A stretch of 64,000 bases of DNA. Source: Sulfurimonas sp. (GTDB taxonomy: Bacteria > Campylobacterota > Campylobacteria > Campylobacterales > Sulfurimonadaceae). Of the stretch, positions 52,665 to 60,849 are shown one piece after another. The notes under the pieces are model-generated. The model was given only the letters and a program-made list of their open reading frames with translations. It was not told where the DNA came from and searched no databases. The position numbers and the translations under genes were made by a program. Where the stretch lies: NCBI GenBank assembly GCA_021648285.1, contig JAKITC010000005.1:1-64000 (forward strand), read 5' to 3'. Each line of letters opens with the position of its first letter. Positions within the stretch are counted from its first letter, which is position 1.

Positions 52665-54079
52665 TAACAGATAATGACTGACTTAATCTCTGTCATCTCT
52701 TCTATAGCGAACTTGGGACCTTCGCGCCCAACTCCACTCAGCTTTACCCCGCCATAAGGCTGAATATCAAAACGAAGCGTAGGCATATCATTTATAATAA
52801 TCCCGCCGGCTTCAAGCTCACTAATAGCACGTTGAGTAACACTTAAATCATTTGTAAAAACTGAAAACTGCAAACCATAAGGTGAGTTATTCATTTTTGG
52901 AAGTGCTTCATCAAAAGAGTTGACTTTAACAAGCGAGACAATTGGTGCAAATACCTCTTGGCAAACTATAGCCATGTCATCACGCACATCAACCATTACA
53001 CATGGATAAAACATTCTGCCCTCATGTCTTGGTGTAAGTAGCGGTGATGCGCCCTCTTCGATGGCACTCTCAACCCATTTCATTGCACGCTGTGCTGCAT
53101 TATCATCAATCAATGGACCCATAAAAGTATCATCTTCGTACGGCGAACCGACTACTAGTTTTTTTGTTTCTTTTGCCATTTTAGAAGCGAATTCATCATA
53201 AATATCAGCATTTACATAAATTCTCTGAAGTGAGATACAAACTTGGCCAGAGTTTACAAAAGCACCTAATGTACATCTCGAAGCTGCAAGATCCAAATCT
53301 GCACTTTTATCTATGTATGTTGCCGCATTTCCACCAAGCTCTAAAGAGACTTTTTTAATTCCAGCATTTTTTGTGATAATATTTCCAACAGGAACACTTC
53401 CTGTGAAACTTATCACACGAGGTATATTACTTGTTATTAATGCATTTCCAACTTCCGCATCACCATAAACTACACTAAGTGCATCTTTTACAGCGTATTC
53501 GCTCTCAATAAACAGTTTTGCAAATTTGTATGCTGTTAATGGAGCTTCGGGGGTAGGCTTCAGGACAACTGTATTACCTGCCACTAACGCAGGTGCCAAT
53601 TTATGTGCGACAAGATTTAGAGGAAAATTAAAAGGAGTGATTGCCACAACTACTCCTGCAGGCTCTCTAACAAAGAAAGATGTAGTCTTTTTACCACTTG
53701 CCATTGCATCTGTACTAATCGTCTCGCCATGCATTGTTCTCATAGTCTCGTGCGCAAGAGTAACTGTTTCAATACATCTGTCAACCTCAACCCTGGCAAA
53801 GGCGATAGGCTTACCAACCTCATCAGTAATTGTTTTAGCGATATCTTCTCTATTTTGTTTTAACTTTGAAGCAACATCTAAAAGCCAGTCACATCTTTGT
53901 GAGAGTGTAGATTTTTTAGCTTCTGCGCACGCATCCCTTGCAATACTCAATGCTTTTAGAGCATCATGTTTATTACAAACAGGAGCAGTAGAGACTATCT
54001 CTCCGCTGTATGGGCTTATTCTATCACTAATGTTTTCTTTTGCTGACTCAATTGAGCCAAAAAATATTTTCGCATTCAT
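52664..54079 (-). CDS. NAD(P)-dependent aldehyde dehydrogenase
   Basis: A 471-residue cytosolic enzyme of the ALDH superfamily. It has the substrate-tunnel segment PFNFPLNLVAHKLAPALVAGNTVVLKPTPEAP, the FTGSVPVG cofactor loop, the general base Glu in VSLELGGNAA and the catalytic Cys in NSGQVCISLQRIYV. It resembles lactaldehyde or glyceraldehyde-3-phosphate (non-phosphorylating) dehydrogenases, but the substrate cannot be read from sequence. It is translationally coupled to the DUF523 relic. Confidence 0.92.
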   Translation of the reverse strand: MNAKIFFGSIESAKENISDRISPYSGEIVSTAPVCNKHDALKALSIARDACAEAKKSTLSQRCDWLLDVASKLKQNREDIAKTITDEVGKPIAFARVEVDRCIETVTLAHETMRTMHGETISTDAMASGKKTTSFFVREPAGVVVAITPFNFPLNLVAHKLAPALVAGNTVVLKPTPEAPLTAYKFAKLFIESEYAVKDALSVVYGDAEVGNALITSNIPRVISFTGSVPVGNIITKNAGIKKVSLELGGNAATYIDKSADLDLAASRCTLGAFVNSGQVCISLQRIYVNADIYDEFASKMAKETKKLVVGSPYEDDTFMGPLIDDNAAQRAMKWVESAIEEGASPLLTPRHEGRMFYPCVMVDVRDDMAIVCQEVFAPIVSLVKVNSFDEALPKMNNSPYGLQFSVFTNDLSVTQRAISELEAGGIIINDMPTLRFDIQPYGGVKLSGVGREGPKFAIEEMTEIKSVIIC

Positions 54080-54091
54080 TTTATTCCTTCC

Positions 54092-54143
54092 GTAAAATGA
54101 ACTAGTCCATTTTACTCCGCTTGGACCGCTATAGTCACAAAGC
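54092..54143. repeat. composite hairpin module, copy 2
   Basis: Stem GTAAAATG/CATTTTAC (54092-54099, 54108-54115) followed at 54119-54143 by GCTTGGACCGCTATAGTCAC then AAAGC. It matches the module at 9772-9827 in order and in 20 or more bases of the second half. It lies upstream of the aldehyde dehydrogenase gene. A further small hairpin AGCTC-TTA-GAGCT follows. Confidence 0.45.
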
Positions 54144-54299
54144 GTTAGCTTCTTTAGAAAAGCATCAGCTCTTAGAGCTAGAGTGTTTTAATTAAGAAAA
54201 TTATATCATGAAAGGGTTGTTTTTATAGTAATAAAAAAAATTTATTTTTTGCTTCAAAATTTTATGGTACTATATGTAGTAAGTTAAGAGGAGGATATT

Positions 54300-54524
54300 A
54301 TGCAAGTTACTCGCTATTTATTTCAATCACCTTACTCTAGCCAAGTTCAAGTGGGTAGACCTGATGTTAGTTCAAGCGGCGAACAGAAAAGTGCGCAAAG
54401 TGACTCAGGACTTCAAAAAGCTGTAAACCAACCTTTAGAAGAGGCTCAATCTTTTAAAGAGACTCAAGTACAAGAAGTTGAACCTACGGTAAAGTCCGAT
54501 ATTCTACTAGATATTTACGCTTAA
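54300..54524 (+). CDS. small hydrophilic protein of unknown function
   Basis: A 74-residue protein rich in Gln, Ser and Glu with no membrane or metal motif (MQVTRYLFQSPYSSQVQVG, then a disordered middle). A strong ribosome site (GAGGAGG) supports translation. Not recognised. It is 36 bp before the thioredoxin-like gene on the same strand and may share its transcript. Confidence 0.6.
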   Translation: MQVTRYLFQSPYSSQVQVGRPDVSSSGEQKSAQSDSGLQKAVNQPLEEAQSFKETQVQEVEPTVKSDILLDIYA

Positions 54525-54560
54525 TATTATTACAAACTACCCTATCAAAGTGAAATAAAC

Positions 54561-54956
54561 ATGAAAATTCTTGTTATTATTGCTATGTTGCTATCTGCCG
54601 TTTACTCTGCCGATCTCGATTGGTTACATGACTATGACAAAGCTCTTGCTCAGGCAAAAAAGGAGTGCAAAGATGTTTATCTTTTTGTCGGTGCTGACAA
54701 ATGTAAATGGTGTGATAAATTTAAAAAAGAGACTCTTTCTAAGCAGGATGTCATAAATACTCTGAAAGAAGATTATGTACTTTTGTACATGTCAAGAGAC
54801 AGACATAAGATACCAGAGCGCTTTGAAGTAAAAGGAGTGCCTAGACACTACTTCTTAACAAATGACGGCAAAGTCATACATGCCGATAGAGGCAGTAGGG
54901 AAGTTGATGGCTTTTTTGATTTGCTCGAAGAAGTTGATCTAAAAAAAGACGACTAA
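54561..54956 (+). CDS. periplasmic thioredoxin-like protein
   Basis: A 131-residue exported protein with a signal peptide (residues 1-16) and a thioredoxin fold. The active site is C48-K-W-C51 (GADKCKWCDKFKKETL) and the cis-Pro region is VKGVPRHYFLTNDGKV. It resembles Thioredoxin_7/SoxW-like proteins that reduce disulphides. It could keep haem-site cysteines reduced for CcsBA, but no sequence evidence ties it to the cytochromes. Confidence 0.85.
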   Translation: MKILVIIAMLLSAVYSADLDWLHDYDKALAQAKKECKDVYLFVGADKCKWCDKFKKETLSKQDVINTLKEDYVLLYMSRDRHKIPERFEVKGVPRHYFLTNDGKVIHADRGSREVDGFFDLLEEVDLKKDD

Positions 54957-54976
54957 GTATCGAGAGCGTGTAACTA

Positions 54977-55360
54977 TTACCAGCCTCTGATAATTATATG
55001 GCAAGAAAGACAGTCATTCATTACTTTACCATAGAATTTTGTAGCATCAGAATTCTCATGTGACTCAACAGCTTTTCTAAGTGATTTTAAATCTTCCGAT
55101 AGGTTAGCATTTACGTTTTTTGTTACCTGAATTTTATTGTTATGCATTATAAATGTAGATACATCAACATTTTTAAAAATTGCATTCGAATTCTCTATTA
55201 TTTGGATACCTTGCAATATATCTTTTTGATTAGTATACATAAATCCTGATTGAATCTGATTCATCCCTTGTTTCATCAAACTCATTGTTGATTGTATTGT
55301 AGTCTGATCTGCCAGAGCCATTACTGAACTTATAACTAATGCCAAGATAACTTTTTGCAT
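54977..55360 (-). CDS. small cytochrome c with C-terminal haem site
   Basis: A 127-residue exported protein (ALVISSVMA before LADQ), mostly helical, with one haem motif close to the C-terminus (MNDCLSCHIIIRGW). A helical bundle with the CXXCH at the end is the layout of cytochrome c'-type proteins. It lies convergent with the thioredoxin-like gene. Possible roles are gas-ligand binding or electron transfer. Confidence 0.78.
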   Translation of the reverse strand: MQKVILALVISSVMALADQTTIQSTMSLMKQGMNQIQSGFMYTNQKDILQGIQIIENSNAIFKNVDVSTFIMHNNKIQVTKNVNANLSEDLKSLRKAVESHENSDATKFYGKVMNDCLSCHIIIRGW

Positions 55361-55435
55361 TTCATATCCTTAGTTTTTATTATTTAATCTTGATTATACA
55401 CATTTATTAATTAAATATTTATAAAATCGACTATA

Positions 55436-55765
55436 TTAAATAGTTATGTTTTCTATAATTTCTGTTTTTCTAGGTGTAACTGTAATAGCATCATAAACAA
55501 AATCCACATCAAGCTTATTTTTCTTCATATATACATAACCGGTTTTAATCAGACGAGATAGTTTTTTTGGGGTTATGTTTTGTATGGCAGACTCATAATT
55601 CAGTCCACTTTTTACTTCTATAAAATGAAGGACCTCATCTTTTATAGCGATTATATCTATCTCACCAAAACGAGAGTAGAAGTTCCTCTCTACAACTGCA
55701 AATCCATTTTCAAAGAGAAACTCACAAGCTTTGTCTTCAGCGAGATTTCCTTTTGCTCTGCTCAT
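55436..55765 (-). CDS. YraN/UPF0102 nuclease-like protein
   Basis: A 109-residue protein with the UPF0102 core: RAKGNLAEDKACEFLFENGF, then RNFYSRFGEIDIIAIKDEVLHFIEVKSG (the D...E-x-K nuclease pattern) and the C-terminal FVYDAITVTP. Members have a restriction-nuclease fold; function is unsettled. It follows the molybdoenzyme gene with a 10-bp gap. Confidence 0.88.
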   Translation of the reverse strand: MSRAKGNLAEDKACEFLFENGFAVVERNFYSRFGEIDIIAIKDEVLHFIEVKSGLNYESAIQNITPKKLSRLIKTGYVYMKKNKLDVDFVYDAITVTPRKTEIIENITI

Positions 55766-55775
55766 CTTATGCCGA

Positions 55776-57839
55776 TTAGCAGTTAATCACTTCAACTTTT
55801 ATAGATTTAAAAGCTGCAGTTAAAATAAGCTCATCGCTTTTATCTCCAAAAAGAGCATTGATTCTAGATTTTGCATGATGAAAAGTAACAAAAAGAGTTT
55901 TTGGCTGGACTTTGCTTGTAAGTTTAATTGTTAGTGGAGTAGTCTCTCCAAACTCTGTTTTTAAAATAACTTTCTCAGATGTAAAATCAGTCGCATCATT
56001 TTCATTCACAAGTAGAATATCTTCATCATATCGTTTCATCAAATTTGGACTCTGCTTGGTCTGCCAAGCATTATTGTACATCGCTATTGTTCTACCGGTT
56101 GTTAAGTGATAACCGGTTAGTGCTTTAGATGTAATCTCTTTTATCATTCCTCTTAGTTTATACTGATGGTAATGAAACTCACCTAAACCATCTTCAGTTC
56201 TAAAATCTAGTTGATGAAGGATAGGTGTATCTTCTGTGTGAACAGGCCATTGAAGTCCACGTTTACGGTGACGTTCCAGTCTAACATACGAAGCTCCGCT
56301 AAAACGACGATATGCTACTTCTCTAACCTCATCCCAAATTTCATTTGAATTTTTATACGAAGCTGTTCCACCCATTTTATTATCAAGTTTCTGTAATACT
56401 TCCCAATCATCTGGGAGGTCAGTTTCTACAAGTGGCTGTGAAAGATGTAGACGACGCATTGCATTTACATAAACGCCTGTTTTTTCATAAGCCGACTTCA
56501 CTCCAATCACTATATCTGCAATCTTTGTAACATCAGTCATAAACAGATCTTGAACCATAACAAATTCAAGATGCCCCATTGCAGCCTCAACCTTGTTAAG
56601 ATTTGGATGAATATGAGTTAAATCTTCCCCAATATTCAGAACTGCCTTAACTTTGTCTTTTAACATTTCATCAACCAACTGAGGAGTCATCAGACCAACC
56701 TCTTTTGGATCTTGATAATCAGGGTCAAAATATGGAAGCATACCCATATCACAAGCACCCTGAACATTATTTTGCCCTCTTAGAGGCATAAGACCAGCTC
56801 CCTCTTTACCAACATTACCGGTCATAAGCGCCAAGTGAGTTATCGCCATTACCGCGTATGAGCCATCTGTATGTTCTGTAATGCCAAGCCCCCAGAAAAT
56901 CATTGATTTTTTAAGTGCATACTCACGAGCGATCTTGGGAATCATTTTAGATAGATACTCATAACCCTCTATTTCTTCAAAATATTTAGGATTAGCATAT
57001 GGATCATTCAATATCTTATCTTTAAACTCTGTAAATCCTTTTGTTCTATCAGCTATAAAACTGTCATCATACAGCTCTTCATCCATAATCACATATGCGA
57101 GCATATTTAAAACAAGCAAGTTTGCTTCATGAGGGATAATCGCTTGATATTTTGAAAATCTATGTAGTTTAATCTCACGAACATCAAAAACAGCCAAATT
57201 ATCATGTTTTTGCGCCACATCAATTATACGGTTTGCGATGATTGGATGGGCTTCTGTTGTATTTGAGCCTATTACTATCATAAACTCACAGTTATATATA
57301 TCATTATACGGATTTGTAGCAGCACCTTCACCTATGGTTGTTCTCATACCTTTAAGACTCGGAGAGTGACAAACTCTTGCACAGTTATCTACATGTGGAG
57401 AGTTTAAAGTATGACGGGTAAACTTTTGAAAAAGATAAGAAGATTCACAAGAAGTTCTAGCTCCACCAATTGAAGCAATACTTTTACGCCCATACTTTTG
57501 TTGAATATCTTTTAGTTTCAGACTTGCTGCTGTTGTTGCAGAGTCCAAGTCTGTTTCATACCATGTATCATCAAAATCTATTAATGATGAAGATATAGCA
57601 TCTTTGATAGTAGGATTATTATCAAGAAAGCTTTTTCTTACTCTTGGTATTCTAAGGCGTTCTTTTGAATCAACAAAATCAAAGCCATATTTACCTTTAA
57701 TACAAAGCTTACCTTGAGAAACAACTCCATCTGGGTGTGCAAAAATCTTTTGAATTTTATTATCTTTAACATGAGCAGCTATATCACAGCCAACTCCACA
57801 GTAAGTACAAACACTATCTATTGTTTTAATATTTTCCAT
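55776..57839 (-). CDS. formate dehydrogenase-like molybdoenzyme, Cys type
   Basis: A 687-residue molybdopterin oxidoreductase. An N-terminal [4Fe-4S] site uses C11, C14, C18 and C46. The Mo ligand position is C157 in DNCARVCHSP, where E. coli FdhF has selenocysteine. Molybdopterin-binding segments include FMIVIGSNTTEAHPIIANRI, LMTGNVGKEGAGLMPLRGQNNVQGACDMG, and the C-terminal LTTGRTIAMYNNAWQTKQSP. It has no Tat-like N-terminus, so it is cytosolic. There is no beta or gamma subunit gene adjacent, so the electron partner is unknown. Assimilatory nitrate reductase is an alternative, but the DNCARVCHSPS motif favours formate dehydrogenase. Confidence 0.85.
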   Translation of the reverse strand: MENIKTIDSVCTYCGVGCDIAAHVKDNKIQKIFAHPDGVVSQGKLCIKGKYGFDFVDSKERLRIPRVRKSFLDNNPTIKDAISSSLIDFDDTWYETDLDSATTAASLKLKDIQQKYGRKSIASIGGARTSCESSYLFQKFTRHTLNSPHVDNCARVCHSPSLKGMRTTIGEGAATNPYNDIYNCEFMIVIGSNTTEAHPIIANRIIDVAQKHDNLAVFDVREIKLHRFSKYQAIIPHEANLLVLNMLAYVIMDEELYDDSFIADRTKGFTEFKDKILNDPYANPKYFEEIEGYEYLSKMIPKIAREYALKKSMIFWGLGITEHTDGSYAVMAITHLALMTGNVGKEGAGLMPLRGQNNVQGACDMGMLPYFDPDYQDPKEVGLMTPQLVDEMLKDKVKAVLNIGEDLTHIHPNLNKVEAAMGHLEFVMVQDLFMTDVTKIADIVIGVKSAYEKTGVYVNAMRRLHLSQPLVETDLPDDWEVLQKLDNKMGGTASYKNSNEIWDEVREVAYRRFSGASYVRLERHRKRGLQWPVHTEDTPILHQLDFRTEDGLGEFHYHQYKLRGMIKEITSKALTGYHLTTGRTIAMYNNAWQTKQSPNLMKRYDEDILLVNENDATDFTSEKVILKTEFGETTPLTIKLTSKVQPKTLFVTFHHAKSRINALFGDKSDELILTAAFKSIKVEVINC

Positions 57840-57856
57840 TGTATAGCTTCCTGATT

Positions 57857-58588
57857 TTAATAGACAGAGTTTACAATTTTATCTCTTAAGAATTGTGGAA
57901 GTATATTGAGAAATTTAATGATTAAATAAAATCTAAGAGGAAAAGCGTAAAATCGTTTCTCTTTCTCTATCGCATTGTAAATTCTCTTCACTCCATCTTT
58001 ATTACTTAACAAAAATGGCATATTAAATTCATTTTTATCTGTCATCTCACTTTGAATGAATCCAGGTAATATATTTACAACTTTTATCCCACTATTTTTG
58101 TACTTATATCTAATAGATTCAGCATAAGAGTTCAAGGCTCTTTTAGACGAACTGTAAGCCTTTGAACTTGGCATTGCTATAAGCGAAGAAAGTGAAGATA
58201 TAAAAACAATTTTTCCACTTTGTTTAGCTTTAAAAAGTGGCAGTAAGATTTCTAAAATCGCATGATTAGCAAATAAGTTCACATCATAAAGTTTTTTAAA
58301 ATCATCAAACGGTGTAATCTCTAAAGAGTGCCCTATTGATATACCTGCATTAAGTATAACCATGTCAACAGAACCTATTTTTTTGATTTTTTCTTGCAAA
58401 TTCTCAAATTCAGATACGTCAGATACAACTATTTCTACACTTTTGACATGTGGAGACAACTCTTGTTGTAACTTTCTCAAATTCGTTTCTCTTCTTGCAA
58501 GTAAAAAAAGTTCATTATCTTTTATAGCATAGGCTCTTGCTAAACCTTTACCTATTCCGCTACTTGCACCTGTAATTAAAATTTTCAT
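57857..58588 (-). CDS. short-chain dehydrogenase/reductase
   Basis: A 243-residue oxidoreductase with the nucleotide-binding TGASSGIGKG motif (residues 6-15), NAGIS, catalytic Ser in FISSLSS and YSSSKRAL as the YxxxK pair. The basic residue after the first strand (LLARRE) favours NADPH. A hydrophobic C-terminus (FYLIIKFLNILPQFL) suggests membrane association. The substrate is unknown. It lies 17 bp upstream of the formate dehydrogenase-like gene. Confidence 0.88.
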   Translation of the reverse strand: MKILITGASSGIGKGLARAYAIKDNELFLLARRETNLRKLQQELSPHVKSVEIVVSDVSEFENLQEKIKKIGSVDMVILNAGISIGHSLEITPFDDFKKLYDVNLFANHAILEILLPLFKAKQSGKIVFISSLSSLIAMPSSKAYSSSKRALNSYAESIRYKYKNSGIKVVNILPGFIQSEMTDKNEFNMPFLLSNKDGVKRIYNAIEKEKRFYAFPLRFYLIIKFLNILPQFLRDKIVNSVY

Positions 58589-58635
58589 ATATTCTCTATT
58601 TTTTTAAAATTCTACATAAACTTTAACAATATAAC

Positions 58636-58808
58636 TCAATTTTCGCACATAAAACCTAACTCTTTTTGAGTGTAAGCATTGAACATAGCGATGATACTAA
58701 ATAAATCCTTATTACCCTTGACAATATTATCCATTTCTGAGATTTTTGTAAGTATTTGAATAGGTATTGTTTCTACTATGATTAAACTAAGATTTAAATT
58801 ATTGGATT
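58636..58808 (-). pseudogene. possible 3' gene remnant
   Basis: On the minus strand an open frame without a good start reads SLIIVETIPIQILTKISEMDNI, KGNKDLFSIIAMFNAYTQKE, LGFMCEN and stops at 58636. It could be the end of a broken gene or chance. The surrounding 58589-58834 shows nothing else recognisable apart from a TATAAT at 58827. Confidence 0.25.
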
Positions 58809-58910
58809 ACTAAACAAACTATTTGATATAATTCATGCGAAGTGTAAGCCTCCCTAAAAACTGTACCACCTAAAACGGAATAATTCTGATAAAATAAATC
58901 AGGAGCATTC

Positions 58911-59177
58911 ATGCGAAAAAGTAAGTTTAGTGAGAAACAGATTATAGATATTCTAAAAGAGATTGAGGATGGAGCACCAGTAGTTGAAACCTTAAGAGAT
59001 AAAGGTGTTAGCAAGGACACATATTACAAGTGGAAACGGAAATACAGTGGTATGGAAACAGGTGATGTTAAACGCATGAGAGAGCTAGAAAAAGAGAATG
59101 CCAAGTTGAAAAAGCTTTATGCTGAAATGGCACTAGTGAATGATGCCCTTAAGGATGTTATCGAAAAAAAGCTCTAA
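58911..59177 (+). CDS. IS3-family transposase OrfA
   Basis: An 88-residue OrfA with a helix-turn-helix (RKSKFSEKQIIDILKEIEDG, VVETLRDKGVSKDTYYKWKRKY) and a leucine-zipper tail (MRELEKENAKLKKLYAEMALVND). It binds the IS ends and, by -1 slippage on A7G near its end, would be fused to OrfB. Confidence 0.88.
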   Translation: MRKSKFSEKQIIDILKEIEDGAPVVETLRDKGVSKDTYYKWKRKYSGMETGDVKRMRELEKENAKLKKLYAEMALVNDALKDVIEKKL

Positions 59178-60003
59178 AGCCTGATGAGAAAAGAGAGCTT
59201 GTGAAACATATAGTTGAGCACTGCTTTTTGAGTATCAATCAGGCATGTCAAGCACTTACCTTGAGTAAATCATCATATTACTATGTCAAAAAGCTCAAGG
59301 ATGATGCAGAAATTATTGATGCCCTTAATGACTTAGTGGAACTACACCCAAGAAATGGCTTTTGACTACTCTTTAATCGTTTGAGGAAAGCAGGGAACAT
59401 TTGGAATCATAAACGAGTTTATCGTGTATATAAGGCTTTAGGACTTAATTTTAAGAAGAGAACTAAGAAGAGAATTCCTGCAAGAGTGCAACATCCATTA
59501 CAAGAACTATATGAGCCAAATGAACAGTGGTCAATGGACTTTCTCTTTTTGGTGGCAAACGCTACCGTATTTTAAATATTATGGATGAATTTAATAGAGA
59601 ATTCATAGAGTTTGAAGTTGGAGTGTCCTTACCTGCAATAAAAGTAATTCAAACACTCCAAAGAGCTATTGAGTTTAGAGGTAAACCAAAATCAATAAGA
59701 GTTGATAATGGTCCAGAATTTATCTCTCATAAACTTGAACAATGGTGTTATATTCACTCAATAGAGCTTAAATTTATTCAGCCAGGGTCACCAACTCAAA
59801 ACTCTAGAATGGAGAGGCTTAATGGTTCAATGCGTCGAGAATTCTTTGATGCTTATCTGTTCGATACATTATCAGAGGTTAAAATCATGACAGAAGAGTG
59901 GGTATATGACTATAATTATTACAGACCTCACTCAACTTTAGATAAATTAAGCCCTATTGAATATTTAGATAAGTACAATTTAGAGATGAATTATTCCGTT
60001 TAA
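59165..60003 (+). pseudogene. IS3-family transposase OrfB, broken
   Basis: The -1 frame from the A7G site reads KKALKPDEKRELVKHIVEHC, then HPRNGF and a TGA at 59363 where family members have Trp. The same frame resumes (NIWNHKRVYRVYKALGLNFKKRTKKR, NEQWSMDFLF) to 59575. A frameshift near 59545-59560 leads to the DDE core in another frame (IMDEFNREFIEFEV, SIRVDNGPEFIS, NSRMERLNGSMRREFFDAY). Two lesions mean this copy cannot make active transposase. Confidence 0.85.
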
Positions 60004-60233
60004 ACTGGTTTGGTTTAAGGGGAGGCTTACAGAAGGATAGATGTAATTATTGAAGAAATATTAAATGAATTAAAAATAAGTAATTATACTTACGATAAAC
60101 TCTCTGGCACAATTAAAGTAAATGGTAGTCTAAATCCATATTCAGGGGAGTTAGGTAAAATCACATCCTCTCTTAAAGAGTATAAAATTATATTTAGTGT
60201 AGATAGAAACCACAACATTAGAATGGAAGAATA

Positions 60234-60419
60234 ATGACTTTTGGAGAATACTATTACCATGTAAAATATGCTATAAATCTTCAGAATGGAAAATGGATAA
60301 CAGATAAACCAAGAATGGTTGTTCCAAAACAGATGTCAAAAGAAGACGCAATAGTTTATTACAAGGCTAAGTTTGATGAATATTGGAAGAAAGTCAATAA
60401 AAATAGTAAAAAACTGTAG
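60234..60419 (+). CDS. small protein of unknown function
   Basis: A 61-residue, Lys- and Tyr-rich protein (TFGEYYYHVKYAINLQNGKW, SKEDAIVYYKAKFDEYWKKVNK) without recognised domains. Its ATG overlaps the stop of the IS-interrupted gene, so it was translationally coupled to it and may now be poorly expressed. The two probably formed one functional unit. Confidence 0.55.
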   Translation: MTFGEYYYHVKYAINLQNGKWITDKPRMVVPKQMSKEDAIVYYKAKFDEYWKKVNKNSKKL

Positions 60420-60460
60420 GACACAATGAACTCAGTCACTATCAAATACACAGGAGTATT

Positions 60461-60832
60461 ATGCCTCATTTCATAATAGATTGCTCAGAAAATATTTTAA
60501 AATTACATTCCCAAGAGCAAATAATTGATCAGGTACATATTTCAGCTGTTTCAACGGGGCTGTTTAATAAAAATGATGTAAAAGTAAGAGTTAATTTTTT
60601 CCAAAAATACTCAACTGGAGATAAAAAAGAAGATTTTATTCATGTATTTGCTAATATTATGGAAGGTAGAACTATTGAACAAAAAGCAAATTTGTCAAAA
60701 ACCATAGTTAAAGATTTGTCTTCAATGTTTCCCTTAGTTCCTCATATTGGAACTAATGTGATTGAATTTGAAAGGGCAACTTATTTCAATAAAAATATGC
60801 TTGACCCAAATTATCAATTTTCAATGCCATAA
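60461..60832 (+). CDS. 5-carboxymethyl-2-hydroxymuconate isomerase-like tautomerase
   Basis: A 123-residue protein of the CHMI (HpaF) branch of the tautomerase superfamily. It starts MPHFIIDCSENI, so Pro becomes the catalytic N-terminal residue after Met removal. Segments NDVKVRVNFFQKYSTGDKKEDFIHVFANIMEGRTIEQKANLSKTIV fit the family. In homoprotocatechuate degradation it isomerises CHM, but no other hpa genes are present, so its substrate here may differ. An AGGAG ribosome site precedes it. Confidence 0.85.
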   Translation: MPHFIIDCSENILKLHSQEQIIDQVHISAVSTGLFNKNDVKVRVNFFQKYSTGDKKEDFIHVFANIMEGRTIEQKANLSKTIVKDLSSMFPLVPHIGTNVIEFERATYFNKNMLDPNYQFSMP

Positions 60833-60849
60833 AATATTTTAAAATAAAC

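Larger units (their letters stand above)
58843..60031 (+). mobile_element. IS3-family insertion sequence, complete ends
   Basis: A 1189-bp element with terminal inverted repeats TGTAAGCCTCCC (58843) and GGGAGGCTTACA (ending 60031), flanked by the direct repeat GAAG (58839-58842 and 60032-60035). It carries OrfA and a broken OrfB in the usual IS3 arrangement with an A7G slippage site at 59164-59171. It has no similarity visible by eye to the IS3 relic at 17802-18750 beyond family level. Confidence 0.9.
58835..60234 (+). pseudogene. small gene interrupted at codon 3 by IS element
   Basis: The ATG at 58835-58837 is followed by CGA AG and then the IS (58843-60031). Removing the IS and one copy of the 4-bp duplication GAAG rejoins a 68-codon frame MRRIDVIIEEILNELKIS, KLSGTIKVNGSLNPYSGELG, FSVDRNHNIRMEE ending TAA at 60232, which overlaps the next ATG as TAATG. 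The protein is not recognised. The 3' part has no start codon of its own with a ribosome site, so it is probably inactive. Confidence 0.65.

Noticed and set aside
53526..54095. 189-codon plus-strand open frame
   Set aside because: It is the complement of a clear aldehyde dehydrogenase gene with intact catalytic motifs; no independent support.
59129..59177. OrfA-OrfB as one intact frameshift-made transposase
   Set aside because: An A7G slippage site is present, but OrfB carries a TGA at 59363 and a later frameshift, so no full product is possible.
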